64,000 nt of DNA from positions 20,028 through 84,027 of the forward strand of contig NZ_CALART010000065.1 of NCBI RefSeq assembly GCF_937888285.1, written 5' to 3'. The position numbers and the translations under genes are program-made. Source of the DNA: an uncultured Aquimonas sp. (GTDB lineage: Bacteria; Pseudomonadota; Gammaproteobacteria; Xanthomonadales; Xanthomonadaceae). The notes under the pieces were generated by a model, which was given only the letters and a program-made list of their open reading frames with translations, was not told the origin of the DNA and did not search any database. The number at the start of each line of letters is the position of its first letter. The stretch's first letter is position 1. Below are positions 38,724-47,234 of this stretch, one piece after another.

Positions 38724-38802
38724 TGTAGGAGCCTGCTTGCAGGCGACCGCAGCCTGCGCGTTGCGACCCACGCTGCGGGTCGCGAGCAAGCTCGCTCCTA
38801 CA
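38724..38802. repeat. REP-B pair, inverted arrangement
   Basis: GTAGGAGCCTGCTTGCAGGC with GACCGC after it is followed by the complementary GCGAGCAAGCTCGCTCCTAC. The CCTG/CAGG variant comes first here and the CGAG/CTCG variant second, the opposite order from 26135-26230. Confidence 0.85.
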
Positions 38803-38929
38803 AAAAGCAGACTTGCGCTGGGGATGAGGTCAGTGGCGCTACGAGACTCGTGTTTCTTATGCGCCCATGAAGCCCCGGGTTGCTGCGGCGATCGCCTATC
38901 GCCCCAGCGCGAAGCCCATCCAAGAGAAT

Positions 38930-38956
38930 GGCCGCCACGACAGGGTCGTGGCGGCC
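38930..38956 (-). terminator. Rho-independent terminator of the BON-protein gene
   Basis: A perfect 12-bp stem GGCCGCCACGAC / GTCGTGGCGGCC with a 3-nt loop lies 28 bp past the stop of the minus-strand BON gene. In that orientation it is followed by ATTCTCTT. Confidence 0.8.
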
Positions 38957-38983
38957 GAAGGGCACGGTGCGGTGCCTGAGGGC

Positions 38984-39616
38984 TTAGCTGCCGCGGACCA
39001 CCAGGTCCTTGGCTTCGACGCCACGCACGCCCTCGGTGGTTTCGGCGATGCGGATCGCCTCGGCGCGGGCCTGGGTGGTCGCGACCACGCCGCGCAGGTG
39101 CACCACGTTGTTCTTGGTTTCGACGCTGATGTCGGTGCCCGGCACGTTGCTGTCGGCGACCAGCTTCGACTTCACCTTGGTGGTGATCCAGGCGTCGTCG
39201 ATCACTTCGCCGGTTTCGCTGGCGGCGGCGCGCACCTCACCGGAGGCAGTGGCGGTGTTGGCGGCCTGGCGGGCCTGGGTGCCCGGGGCGGCAACGACCA
39301 GCTGGTTGTCGACGCTGACCACGCCATCGACGTGGGTGGCGAGCTCGGTGGCCGCCTGCTTGGCCGCGGCGCTGTCGGCGCCGCCGCTCAGGGTCACGCG
39401 GCCCTGGCGGGTATCGACATTGATGTCGAAGCCCTTGGTGCGCTCGTCGGCCAGCAGCTTGGTCTTGACGCTGGCGGTGATGGTGGCGTCGTCGATGGCC
39501 TGGCCGGCGGTGCGCTGCGGCGCGGCTTCGCTGGCGTGGACGCTCAGCGGCAGGGCGGCGGTGGCCAGCACGGCGGCGATGGAGGCGGCGATCAGCGAGG
39601 TCTTGAGGGTATTCAT
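38984..39616 (-). CDS. Periplasmic BON-domain protein (OsmY-like)
   Basis: This 210-residue exported protein has a signal peptide (MNTLKTSLIAASIAAVLATAALPLSVHA) and two BON domains. The first, at about 42-107, has the pattern DDATITASVKTKLLADERTKGFDINVDTRQGRVTLSGGADS. The second, at about 138-205, has DDAWITTKVKSKLVADSNVPGTDISVETKNNVVHLRGVV. BON domains bind phospholipid surfaces and OsmY-like proteins respond to envelope or osmotic stress. ATG 39614-39616 has AGGAGAG upstream; an extension to 39691 is rejected. It lies 99 bp after the DUF2383 gene on the same strand and may be co-transcribed from the candidate sigma-54 promoter at 40351-40367. Confidence 0.9.
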   Translation of the reverse strand: MNTLKTSLIAASIAAVLATAALPLSVHASEAAPQRTAGQAIDDATITASVKTKLLADERTKGFDINVDTRQGRVTLSGGADSAAAKQAATELATHVDGVVSVDNQLVVAAPGTQARQAANTATASGEVRAAASETGEVIDDAWITTKVKSKLVADSNVPGTDISVETKNNVVHLRGVVATTQARAEAIRIAETTEGVRGVEAKDLVVRGS

Positions 39617-39715
39617 GGTGTCTCTCCTTCTGGGGGGGGGTAGTGCAGGGCGTTGGCCGGCGGCATCGGCGCGCCGCTCGACCGGGGTCATGACCTTGGG
39701 GTCAGGCCTGGCGAA

Positions 39716-40165
39716 TCAGGCGTTGAAGGACTTCTTCAGGCTGCGCATCTCGTCGTGGCAGGCGCGCACCTGCGGCGCGTGGGTCTGCAGCAGCGCCTTC
39801 ACCGAGGGGTCGGTGACTTCGGTCATCGCTTCCTGGAAGTGCTTGAGCAGGCGGTCCTCGGTTTCCTCAAGCTGGGCGACGTAGACCTTGTCCTCATTGC
39901 TGCTCAGCTTGGCGCGCAGCTCGGTGTAGGTCTGGCGCAGGGTGCCGGCGAAGGTGCCGTCGCGCGGCGCGTCCTCGTTGTTGAAGTGCAGCTGGCCGCG
40001 CAGCGCGCTGGCCAGACGCTGCTTGTGTTCACGCATGCGGCTGAACACGTTGCGCAGCTGCGGGTTGCTGGTCTTGACCATGGCCTCGCCGTAGAACTCG
40101 GCGCCGTCGTTGGCGATGCGCACCAGGTCCTGCACGGTGTCGGCATGGTTCATCGAAGTGCTCAT
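39716..40165 (-). CDS. DUF2383/PA2169-type four-helix-bundle protein
   Basis: This 149-residue soluble, mostly helical protein is ferritin-like in appearance. The N-terminus TVQDLVRIANDGAEFYGEAM and the middle LRNVFSRMREHKQRLASALRGQL match what I know of DUF2383, a stress-associated family of unknown activity. AAGGAGC lies upstream of ATG 40163-40165. It heads a minus-strand pair with the BON gene and is divergent from the REC-histidine kinase gene. A long 5' region (about 175 nt) separates it from the sigma-54-like element at 40351-40367. Confidence 0.82.
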   Translation of the reverse strand: MSTSMNHADTVQDLVRIANDGAEFYGEAMVKTSNPQLRNVFSRMREHKQRLASALRGQLHFNNEDAPRDGTFAGTLRQTYTELRAKLSSNEDKVYVAQLEETEDRLLKHFQEAMTEVTDPSVKALLQTHAPQVRACHDEMRSLKKSFNA

Positions 40166-40350
40166 TGGGCTGCTCCTTGCATTGAGGGAAAGAGGGCAAG
40201 GCCGAAGCGTTCAGCCTTGCCGCGCGCCGGGGCTGGCGCCCTCGCGGATCGGGCACGCAGGTGCCGGATCGGAGAGGTGGGGCGCGATCCGGGCCCGGCC
40301 CGGGGGAGGGAGGCGGTGGGAACCCGGATCGCTGCGCCCACTGTGGTCAA

Positions 40351-40367
40351 TCCAGCTTCCGTGCCAA
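40351..40367 (-). promoter_or_regulatory. Sigma-54-like promoter (weak -12) upstream of DUF2383-BON
   Basis: Read on the minus strand, TTGGCACG (40367-40360), N4, then CTGG. The -24 half is perfect, but the -12 dinucleotide is GG instead of GC. The hexamer CGTGCA lies about 68 bp upstream at 40431-40436. Its sequence closely resembles the element at 41888-41905, so the two may share a variant. Confidence 0.4.
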
Positions 40368-40585
40368 CTGCGAAAAGCGATAAGAATCAAGGGCCTGTGA
40401 ATCGAGCTCGAAGTCGCCACGCGGCCTGTCCGTGCAGATCGACAGATCAGGCCATGCGCCCTGCAAGGTCGGCCGGCCCCAATCTGTCGCGCATCTGAAC
40501 GAAACCGGACGCTGACGGCGTCGCGGCAAGCGGGCATCATCCCCAGCCGTGCGGCGCAGGCCGCGACCCCGGCAAGGAAGCAGCG

Positions 40586-41695
40586 ATGTCCCCATGGCGA
40601 AGCGCGGCGCAGGCCCCCCTGGTGCTGGTGGTTGACGACCAGGAGGCCAACATCCAGCTGATGGGCAAGGTGCTGGGCGCCGTCGGCTTCGACGTGATGC
40701 CGGCGCTGAGCGGCGAGCAGGCCCTGCAGCGCGTGCGCGCGCAGGCGCCCGACGCCATCCTGCTCGACATGCGGATGCCCGGCATGGATGGCTTCGGCGT
40801 GCTCGAGCGGCTGAAGCACGACCCTGAGCTGGCCGATATCCCGGTGCTGTTCGTGACCGCCGAGCACGATCGCGAGCGTGTGGTGCAGGCGATCGAGGCG
40901 GGGGCTGCCGACTACCTGACCAAACCCTTCGTGGCCGAGGAGCTGATCGCCCGCGTGCGTGCGCACGCCGAGGCCAAGCAGCTGCGCGATCGTCTGCGGC
41001 GGGCCATCCGCGAGCGCGAGGAGACCAGCAGCATGGTGGCCCACGATCTCAAGAACCCGCTGTTCACGATCGCGCTGAAGGCCGGCGTGATCCGCGAGCA
41101 GGCGCATGACCCCGAGCGCGTGCGCGAACTGGCGACGCGCATCGAGGCGGCCGCGCAGCGGACCATGGAGTTCGTCAGCAACTACCTGGAGCGTCGCGCC
41201 GAAGTCGAGCTGCGTCGCGACTACCAGCCTTCGGTCTGCGACTGCGATGCGCTGCTGACCGTGCTGGAGCGCGAGTTCGACACCGTGCTGGTGCACAAAC
41301 AGCAGCGCCTGGTGCGCGAGGTGCAGGAGCTCGATCCGGTGCTCGCCGATGTCGAGGCGGTCGGGCTGGTGCTGCGCAACCTGCTGTCCAATGCCAGCAA
41401 GTACGCGCCGCCGGGCAGCACCATCACCCTGGCCTGCCGGCGCGGCAAGCCCGGCCATCTGCAGATCGCGGTGATCGACCAGGGCCCCGGCATTCCCGAA
41501 GCGGAGCGGCCCAAGCTGTTCCAGCGCTTCATGCGCCTGTCGACGCAGCCCACCGGCGGCGAGAGCTCGACCGGCCTCGGCCTTGCCGACGCGCTGAAGG
41601 AAGCGCGCTGGATGGGCGGCGAGCTGTGGTACGAGGACGCCCCCGGCGGCGGTGCGGCCTTCGTGCTGGAGCTGCCGCTGGCGCCGGTGGTGTAG
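40586..41695 (+). CDS. Response-regulator/histidine-kinase hybrid (REC-HisKA-HATPase)
   Basis: This 369-residue cytoplasmic signalling protein has a receiver domain at 10-130 (phospho-Asp D61 in AILLDMRMPGMDG, LTKPF Lys). It is followed directly by a histidine kinase: H-box SSMVAHDLKNPL (H153), N-box NLLSNASKYAPPG, G1 VIDQGPGIP and G2 SSTGLGLADAL. There is no membrane or sensor domain, so it must receive phosphate or signal from another kinase. The receiver-first order is unusual but known. It is divergent from the DUF2383-BON pair and upstream of the DUF1328 gene. It is a candidate partner for the orphan AlgB-like activator at 45559, by location only. Confidence 0.88.
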   Translation: MSPWRSAAQAPLVLVVDDQEANIQLMGKVLGAVGFDVMPALSGEQALQRVRAQAPDAILLDMRMPGMDGFGVLERLKHDPELADIPVLFVTAEHDRERVVQAIEAGAADYLTKPFVAEELIARVRAHAEAKQLRDRLRRAIREREETSSMVAHDLKNPLFTIALKAGVIREQAHDPERVRELATRIEAAAQRTMEFVSNYLERRAEVELRRDYQPSVCDCDALLTVLEREFDTVLVHKQQRLVREVQELDPVLADVEAVGLVLRNLLSNASKYAPPGSTITLACRRGKPGHLQIAVIDQGPGIPEAERPKLFQRFMRLSTQPTGGESSTGLGLADALKEARWMGGELWYEDAPGGGAAFVLELPLAPVV

Positions 41696-41818
41696 GCCCT
41701 GCGGGCTCGGCGCGGGCGAGGCCGCACGCGCGACGGAGCGGGCATGGCCCAGCCGCCTGCGGGGCGGTGAGCCGGCTGCGCGACGGGCCGGCGTTTTGCA
41801 TCACCACGCACCGCAGAG

Positions 41819-41824
41819 TGCACG
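41819..41824. promoter_or_regulatory. TGCACG hexamer upstream of the DUF1328 promoter (candidate activator half-site)
   Basis: TGCACG lies about 68 bp upstream of the GG of the -24 element at 41888. The same hexamer or its complement lies upstream of four other sigma-54-like sites here (see 45445-45485, 47019-47037, 50588-50609 and 40431-40436). Confidence 0.35.
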
Positions 41825-41887
41825 AAGCGTCCACGCGGCTTGTCGGAGCGGGCTCTGCAAGTGCATGAATTTTCAGACAATGCGCGC

Positions 41888-41905
41888 TTGGCACGAAGCG
41901 TGGAC
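41888..41905 (+). promoter_or_regulatory. Sigma-54-like promoter (weak -12) upstream of DUF1328
   Basis: TTGGCACG (41888-41895), N5, TGGA. The -24 half is exact and the -12 half has GG in place of GC. A start near 41915 would leave a ~37-nt leader. Confidence 0.4.
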
Positions 41906-41911
41906 TGCCTT

Positions 41912-41932
41912 GGATGCGCGAATGGCGCATCC
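41912..41932 (+). promoter_or_regulatory. Leader hairpin just before the DUF1328 ribosome-binding site
   Basis: GGATGCGC-GAATG-GCGCATCC is a perfect 8-bp stem with a 5-nt loop. It ends 6 bases before AAGGAG (41939-41943), so it could modulate ribosome access. Confidence 0.5.
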
Positions 41933-41951
41933 CATTCCAAGGAGTCCACCC

Positions 41952-42116
41952 ATGCTTCACTACGCCGTCGTCTTCTTCATCATCGCCCTCATCGCTGCCG
42001 TGCTCGGCTTCGGCGGCATCGCGGGTGCCTCCGCCGGCATCGCCAAGATCCTGTTCCTGGTGTTCCTGGTGCTGTTCGTGGTGTCCCTGATCCTGGGCCG
42101 CCGACCGCGGGTCTGA
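41952..42116 (+). CDS. DUF1328 small membrane protein
   Basis: This 54-residue protein has two membrane segments. MLHYAVVFFIIALIAAVLGFGGIAGASAGIAKILFLVFLVLFVVSLILG is the canonical DUF1328 pattern, with the conserved GFGGIAG...AGIAKILF. The family is widespread in proteobacteria, often stress-induced, and of unknown function. AAGGAG lies 8 bp upstream. The gene has its own promoter-like element, a leader hairpin and a strong terminator, so it is probably an abundant monocistronic transcript. Confidence 0.93.
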   Translation: MLHYAVVFFIIALIAAVLGFGGIAGASAGIAKILFLVFLVLFVVSLILGRRPRV

Positions 42117-42140
42117 CGCAGCCGAGGTGCAGCACCGGAA

Positions 42141-42168
42141 GCCCGGGGCCCTGCGGCTCCGGGCTTTT
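42141..42168 (+). terminator. Rho-independent terminator after DUF1328
   Basis: GCCCGG-G-GCC-CTGC-GGC-T-CCGGGC forms a GC-rich stem followed by TTTT, 24 bp after the stop codon. Confidence 0.85.
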
Positions 42169-42293
42169 CGTTTCTGGGTCGCTTGCGGGTGTGGCGTGGT
42201 GGCGAAGCGCTGCCAGCTGTTCGCCGCGCTTCGATCGAGCCCCTCGCTCAGGAGATGTGCTTCGTTCCTGGCCCGGACTCCGCGGGACTCGCT

Positions 42294-42323
42294 GGCGGAT
42301 GCGCTGCGCTTATCCGCCCTACG
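42294..42323. repeat. GCGGATGCGCTGCGCTTATC-type dispersed repeat
   Basis: One copy of a common proteobacterial intergenic repeat (GCGGATGCGC...TTATCCGCCCTACG), also present at 54093-54122 and inverted at 54171-54199. The 42169-42459 interval has no gene. Confidence 0.75.
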
Positions 42324-42459
42324 AATTCGAAGGACGCCCTGCCTCGAACCCAGCCACCAGTGACTGTTCGCTACCCCTCGTTCCAAGCGCCAGGCCCACG
42401 GAATGTGCTTGGTCGTTCGCCGGGACTGCATCGAAATCGCTGGCTGATGGGCGCGCCCC

Positions 42460-43581
42460 TCAACGCTCGATGATCTGCGCCCAGGGTCGCAGCGATTCGC
42501 TGTGGCCCAGCACGATCTTGGCGCAGACCAGCAGCGGCATCGCCAGCAGCAGGCCGAGCACGCCCCAGAGCCAGCCCCAGAACAGCAGCCACAGCACGAT
42601 CACCACGGGATTCAGGGCGAAGCTGCGGCCCAGCAACAGGGGGGTCACCAACTGGCTTTCCAGGGTGTTGAGCACGAGGTAGGCGGCGGCCGGCAGCAGG
42701 GCCGCGCCGAGTGTGTCGAACTGCAGGATGCCGAGGGCGGCAAGCCCCAGCGCGCAGATCAGCGGGCCGAGATAGGGGATGAAGTTGAGCAGGGCGGCCA
42801 GCAGCCCCCACAGCAGCGGATCGCGCACGCCGAGCAGGTGCAGGGCGCCCGCGGTAGCAGCGCCGAGCAGCAGGTTCACCAGGGTCACGGTGCCGACGTA
42901 GCGGCTGATGTCGCTCTGGATCGAGCGCACGATCGCCACCGTGGTGCGCTTTTCGCGCAGGGTCGGTGCGATGGTCACTGCGCGCCGGAACAGGCCTTCG
43001 CCAAAGACCAGGAACAGATACACCAGGATCAGGGTGCTGCCGACCGAGGCGGCGACCAACAGCAGGCCGCCGAAGCGTTCGCTGAAGCCCGCCCGCGGCC
43101 GCACCACTTCGACCTTGCGCTGGGCCGGCGCCTCGCCGCCGATCGACTCGATCGCCTGCAGGGCCTCGTTGACCTTGCCGGCGGCGAGCACGGGCTGGGT
43201 CATGCGCTGCATGCGGCGCTTGAGCTCGCCGATCACCCGCGGCGACTGCTCGACGGCCTGCAGGGCGGGCGCCTGCACGGCGTAGCCGATCGCGCCCAGG
43301 CTGGCGATCAGGCTGCCCACCACCAGCGCTGCGGCGAGTCCGCGCGGCAGGCCCCAGGCGGCCATGCCGCGCACGGCGGGGTTCAGCAGGAGGGCGATGA
43401 AGCCGCCCAGCAGCACCGGCAGCAGGATCGGCGCCGCCACATCGATAGCCACGCCCAGCGCCAGCAGGGCGAGCACGACCAGAGACCAGCGGCTGTAGCG
43501 TGCCGGCGCACGCATCCTCGCTGCGTGTTGGGACGGTTCCGCGTCTGCGGACTCCGCCGCCGCTTCGGTGCTCGCGCTCAT
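42460..43581 (-). CDS. AI-2E family transporter (PerM-like permease)
   Basis: This 373-residue inner-membrane protein has seven to eight TM segments. The family pattern is IDVAAPILLPVLLGGFIALLLNPAVRG near the N-terminus, NFIPYLGPLI in the middle, and a C-terminal VVIVLWLLFWGWLWGVLGLLLAMPLL. Members export or exchange small solutes, and the AI-2 assignment holds only for a few. ATG 43579-43581 overlaps the TGA of the preceding small gene (ATGA), implying coupling. A longer in-frame version to 44010 lies in other genes. It is the last gene of a minus-strand run with YqjK-, YqjE- and YqjD-like genes. Confidence 0.88.
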   Translation of the reverse strand: MSASTEAAAESADAEPSQHAARMRAPARYSRWSLVVLALLALGVAIDVAAPILLPVLLGGFIALLLNPAVRGMAAWGLPRGLAAALVVGSLIASLGAIGYAVQAPALQAVEQSPRVIGELKRRMQRMTQPVLAAGKVNEALQAIESIGGEAPAQRKVEVVRPRAGFSERFGGLLLVAASVGSTLILVYLFLVFGEGLFRRAVTIAPTLREKRTTVAIVRSIQSDISRYVGTVTLVNLLLGAATAGALHLLGVRDPLLWGLLAALLNFIPYLGPLICALGLAALGILQFDTLGAALLPAAAYLVLNTLESQLVTPLLLGRSFALNPVVIVLWLLFWGWLWGVLGLLLAMPLLVCAKIVLGHSESLRPWAQIIER

Positions 43582-43913
43582 GGGCTGCCGGTTCCCTCCT
43601 CGCTGGACGCCACAGTCGGCGCCGCATCCTCGCTGGCGGGTGCGCGCAGGGCGCGCTCCAGCAGCGGCACCAGCATGCCCCAGGGCAGGGCGGCCAGCAC
43701 CGAGAAGGACAGCCCGGGCCGCGCGCGCGGCCGCCGGTCGAGGTCGCGTTCCAGCACGGCACCGAGCACCGCGCCGCCGCCGACCCACAGCCAGGGCCAG
43801 AGCTCGCGCACGCGACCCGCGACGCTGCGCGCCTCGCTGGCGCTGCGTGCCCGCAGCGCCTGCACCTCGCGGGTCTGCGCACGCACGTCCGCGCGACGCC
43901 GGCCGAGGCTCAT
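43578..43913 (-). CDS. Small hydrophobic-core protein in YqjK position
   Basis: This 111-residue protein has a basic, helical N-terminus (MSLGRRRADVRAQTREVQALRARSASEARSV). One short hydrophobic segment, LWPWLWVGGGAVLGAVL, is followed by a second weaker one (FSVLAALPWGMLVPLLERAL). I do not recognise a domain. The yqjD-yqjE-yqjK gene order of enterobacteria makes a YqjK-like role plausible. It overlaps neighbours on both sides by 4 bp (ATGA), which supports genuine translation. Confidence 0.7.
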   Translation of the reverse strand: MSLGRRRADVRAQTREVQALRARSASEARSVAGRVRELWPWLWVGGGAVLGAVLERDLDRRPRARPGLSFSVLAALPWGMLVPLLERALRAPASEDAAPTVASSEEGTGSP

Positions 43914-44365
43914 GGCGCATGCTCCCGCCACAGCGCCGACAGCTGTTCGCGCGTGCGCGGCAGGCCGCAGTCGCCGAGGTGGCGCGAGGCGCGCAGCCAG
44001 CAGGCAGCACCTGCCGCCAGCAGCAGCGTCAGGCTGATCGCCAGCGAAGCAGGCCAGGACAGGCCCAGGGCCAGACAGGTCGCCACCAGCAGGGCGCAGC
44101 CCAGCACTACCGCCAGGCCGATCAGCAGCAGGCCGATGACGGCGAGCACGCCGGCGCGCAGCAGCAGGGCGAAGCTGAGCCGCAGCTCGCTGCGGGCAAG
44201 CGCGGCCAGGGCCAGCAGGGTCGCCTGCAGGTCGTCCATCAGCTGCCGCAGCGAGGGCAGGGCGACTGCGTCCTCCGCTGACGATGTCGCGGGAACGGCG
44301 TTCGGCGATGCGGCGCGGGGATCCACGCCGCTCGCCGGGCTGCTGGCTGCAGGCCGCGCGTCCAT
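43910..44365 (-). CDS. YqjE-like (DUF1469/phage holin superfamily) membrane protein
   Basis: This 151-residue protein has an acidic/Pro-rich start (MDARPAASSPASGV...). A helical segment LRQLMDDLQATLLALAALARSELRLSFALLL is followed by two TM helices (AGVLAVIGLLLIGLAVVLGCALLVATCLALG and WPASLAISLTLLLAAGAACWL), matching YqjE/DUF1469. ATG 44363-44365 is chosen over the in-frame 44479, which would start in the ElaB-like gene. It is located between YqjD- and YqjK-like genes as in E. coli. Presumed role: envelope stress, partner of YqjD. Confidence 0.82.
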   Translation of the reverse strand: MDARPAASSPASGVDPRAASPNAVPATSSAEDAVALPSLRQLMDDLQATLLALAALARSELRLSFALLLRAGVLAVIGLLLIGLAVVLGCALLVATCLALGLSWPASLAISLTLLLAAGAACWLRASRHLGDCGLPRTREQLSALWREHAP

Positions 44366-44367
44366 GG

Positions 44368-44724
44368 TCAGCGACGCAGCAGCCGCGAGATCAGGAAGCC
44401 ACCGGCAGCAGCGATGCCGAGTGCAGCCAGCGGATGTTCGCGGACGAAACCTTCGGAACGCAGGCGCAGGTCCTGCCACTGCTGCTGGGCCTGCACGGCC
44501 GCGGCGTGGCCGGCCTCGCGCACTTCGCTGCGCGCAGCGCCCAGCTCGGGGCCGGCGGCGGCCAGACCCTCCTGCAGGGCGACGCGCGCCGCGGTTTGCG
44601 CTTCGCCGACGCCGGCTGCGGCCTCGCGGGCGGCCTGCAGCAGATGCTGCCCGGCCGACTGCAGATGGGCACCGGTGCCGACAGTTTCGGGGGTTTCCTG
44701 GATGGAGTTGCGCTTGCTGGCCAT
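44368..44724 (-). CDS. ElaB/YqjD/DUF883-like membrane-anchored protein
   Basis: This 118-residue protein has a long amphipathic helical region (about 20-90, LLQAAREAAAGVGEAQTAARVALQEGL...) and a C-terminal anchor REHPLAALGIAAAGGFLISRLLRR. This is the ElaB/YqjD architecture, whose E. coli members bind stationary-phase ribosomes to the membrane. AAGGAG lies 7 bp upstream of ATG 44722-44724. It begins 55 bp downstream of the exported 130-residue protein gene. A 7-bp stem-loop (44757-44775, no T run) lies between them, so read-through from the sigma-54 promoter at 45384-45400 is possible. Confidence 0.85.
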   Translation of the reverse strand: MASKRNSIQETPETVGTGAHLQSAGQHLLQAAREAAAGVGEAQTAARVALQEGLAAAGPELGAARSEVREAGHAAAVQAQQQWQDLRLRSEGFVREHPLAALGIAAAGGFLISRLLRR

Positions 44725-44779
44725 GGTGGATCTCCTTGGCTTGGTGGGGAGGGAGTCGGCGCCGCCTGGGCGCCGCGGT

Positions 44780-45172
44780 TCAGCGTGGAATCGGTGTCTG
44801 TCGCGCCTGTAATTCGTCGAAGCTCTGCAGCTGAAGGGCATCAAGCTCCAAGCTGCGGCGGTCGATGCGGCTCTCGACGCGGAGCATCCGCGCCGGCGCA
44901 TCGGCCACGTGCAGCAGGCCCCAGAGCACGAACTCGGCGTCGCGTGGCCGCAGCTGCCAGTGGCTGATCTCGACCACCTCGAAGCGCAGCGGGCGCGCCT
45001 CGCCCTGGGCCAGCGCGGCCTCGACCCGGCTGCCCAGCTGCTCGCGCAGCAGGGCGGAAGTCGCCGCGGCACGCGCGTCGCCCTGTGCGCGCCCGCGGTC
45101 TTCGCTGGCGATCACCGGCGCTGCGAGCAGCAGAAGCGCGAGCAGGGCGAAGTGGCGGCCACGCCCATTCAT
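44780..45172 (-). CDS. Uncharacterised exported protein
   Basis: This 130-residue protein has a clear signal peptide (MNGRGRHFALLALLLLAAPVIA) and a mature part rich in Arg/Ala. It contains LRFEVVEISHWQLRPRDAEFVLWGLLHVADAPARMLRVESRIDRRSLELDAL, which looks like an all-beta strand pattern. No domain is recognised. ATG 45170-45172 overlaps the TGA of the 60-residue ORF upstream (ATGA), so the two are likely co-translated. It is divergently placed to the AlgB-like activator and downstream of an exact sigma-54 -24/-12 match. Probable role: periplasmic effector of that regulon (inference). Confidence 0.72.
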   Translation of the reverse strand: MNGRGRHFALLALLLLAAPVIASEDRGRAQGDARAAATSALLREQLGSRVEAALAQGEARPLRFEVVEISHWQLRPRDAEFVLWGLLHVADAPARMLRVESRIDRRSLELDALQLQSFDELQARQTPIPR

Positions 45173-45351
45173 GCCTGCGCTCCTGCAGCCACCGGCAGCG
45201 GGCGCGACGCCTGCGGCGCGAGCGCGTCGACGCGGCCTTCCGCATCCACAGCGGAGCGATCGGCCTGGGCCGGACGGCGTCCGGCGGCAGCGATCTCGGC
45301 GAAGACCTGAAGGTCATGTTCATTGACGTCGCAAAGGCAGAGGGTGGTCAT
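45169..45351 (-). CDS. Short leader ORF (60 residues), first gene of the sigma-54 unit
   Basis: The product begins MTTLCLCDVNEHDLQVFAEI. The rest is hydrophilic and Ala/Arg-rich (DAEGRVDALAPQASRPLPVAAGAQA), with two Cys near the start. GGGAG lies 8 bp upstream of ATG 45349-45351, and the ORF ends in ATGA overlap with the exported-protein gene. It begins about 22 nt after the predicted transcription start. It may be a true micro-protein or a translational-coupling leader. No homology is recognised. Confidence 0.55.
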   Translation of the reverse strand: MTTLCLCDVNEHDLQVFAEIAAAGRRPAQADRSAVDAEGRVDALAPQASRPLPVAAGAQA

Positions 45352-45383
45352 GGCAAACTCCCGGGGCTTCACAGGAGTGCATT

Positions 45384-45400
45384 CGCAGGATGCGTGCCAA
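45384..45400 (-). promoter_or_regulatory. Sigma-54 promoter (exact GG-N10-GC) divergent from the activator gene
   Basis: On the minus strand TTGGCACG (45400-45393), CATC, CTGCG (45388-45384). GG at 45398-45397 and GC at 45386-45385 are exactly 10 bp apart. A predicted start near 45373 lies 22 nt before the 60-residue ORF. Confidence 0.7.
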
Positions 45401-45444
45401 GCCCTTTCGGCCTTGAGTTCTGCTTTTCTTTCAGTTGCTTGGAG

Positions 45445-45485
45445 CCCTTGCACGCGGCGACGCCGAGTCCACGTCCGTGCAAGGG
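45445..45485. promoter_or_regulatory. Inverted repeat CCCTTGCACG-N21-CGTGCAAGGG, candidate activator binding site
   Basis: Perfect 10-bp arms (45445-45454 and 45476-45485) lie about 50-85 bp upstream of the sigma-54 promoter at 45384-45400 and 74-114 bp before the activator gene. It is well placed for an enhancer-binding protein and for autoregulation. Each arm contains the CGTGCA/TGCACG hexamer shared with other promoters here. Confidence 0.5.
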
Positions 45486-45558
45486 GCACGGTCGCGGCCT
45501 GCGAGCTGCACGATCCGACTCGGTCGGCGCGGCCCTCCCTCCCTTTCAAGGATTTCCC

Positions 45559-46935
<1,377 letters not shown>

Positions 46936-47018
46936 GGCGGCTGCAGGTGTCGGTCACGGCAAGCGCCGGCCCAATGGTCGTGCGAAATGCAGGGCCATCC
47001 GCCCCGCAGGCGTGCAGA

Positions 47019-47037
47019 TTGCACGCCGCCTCGCGCG
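47019..47037. promoter_or_regulatory. Palindrome GGCGTGCA-GAT-TGCACGCC upstream of tspO
   Basis: A perfect 8-bp dyad with a 3-bp centre lies about 65-80 bp upstream of the -24 element at 47100. It contains both CGTGCA and TGCACG. It is a candidate enhancer for the AlgB-like activator, but it could also be an RNA hairpin after the activator gene. Confidence 0.45.
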
Positions 47038-47099
47038 CCCGCAGCGCCGCCCTGTGCAGGGCGACACGCTCCGGGCCGGCGGACATGCAGGCGGCGTGA

Positions 47100-47115
47100 T
47101 GGCACGGTCCCTGCT
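47100..47115 (+). promoter_or_regulatory. Sigma-54 promoter upstream of tspO
   Basis: TGGCACG (47100-47106), GTCC, CTGCT (47111-47115). GG 47101-47102 and GC 47113-47114 are separated by 10 bp. The predicted start near 47126 leaves a ~109-nt leader. The 46936-47234 interval has no other gene. Confidence 0.65.
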
Positions 47116-47234
47116 GTGCCTGATGCGACACGTACGGCTCGCGCTCGCGCGGGCTCATCACTCCAGGGCGCGACACAGCGCCCGACCATGACGGCCACTG
47201 CGCTGGAACGCGCCGATGGCTGCGAGGACTGCCC

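Noticed and set aside
46936..47234. Possible minus-strand gene between the activator and tspO
   Set aside because: Open frames there have no start context or coding pattern. The region is better explained by the palindrome and the -24/-12 site.
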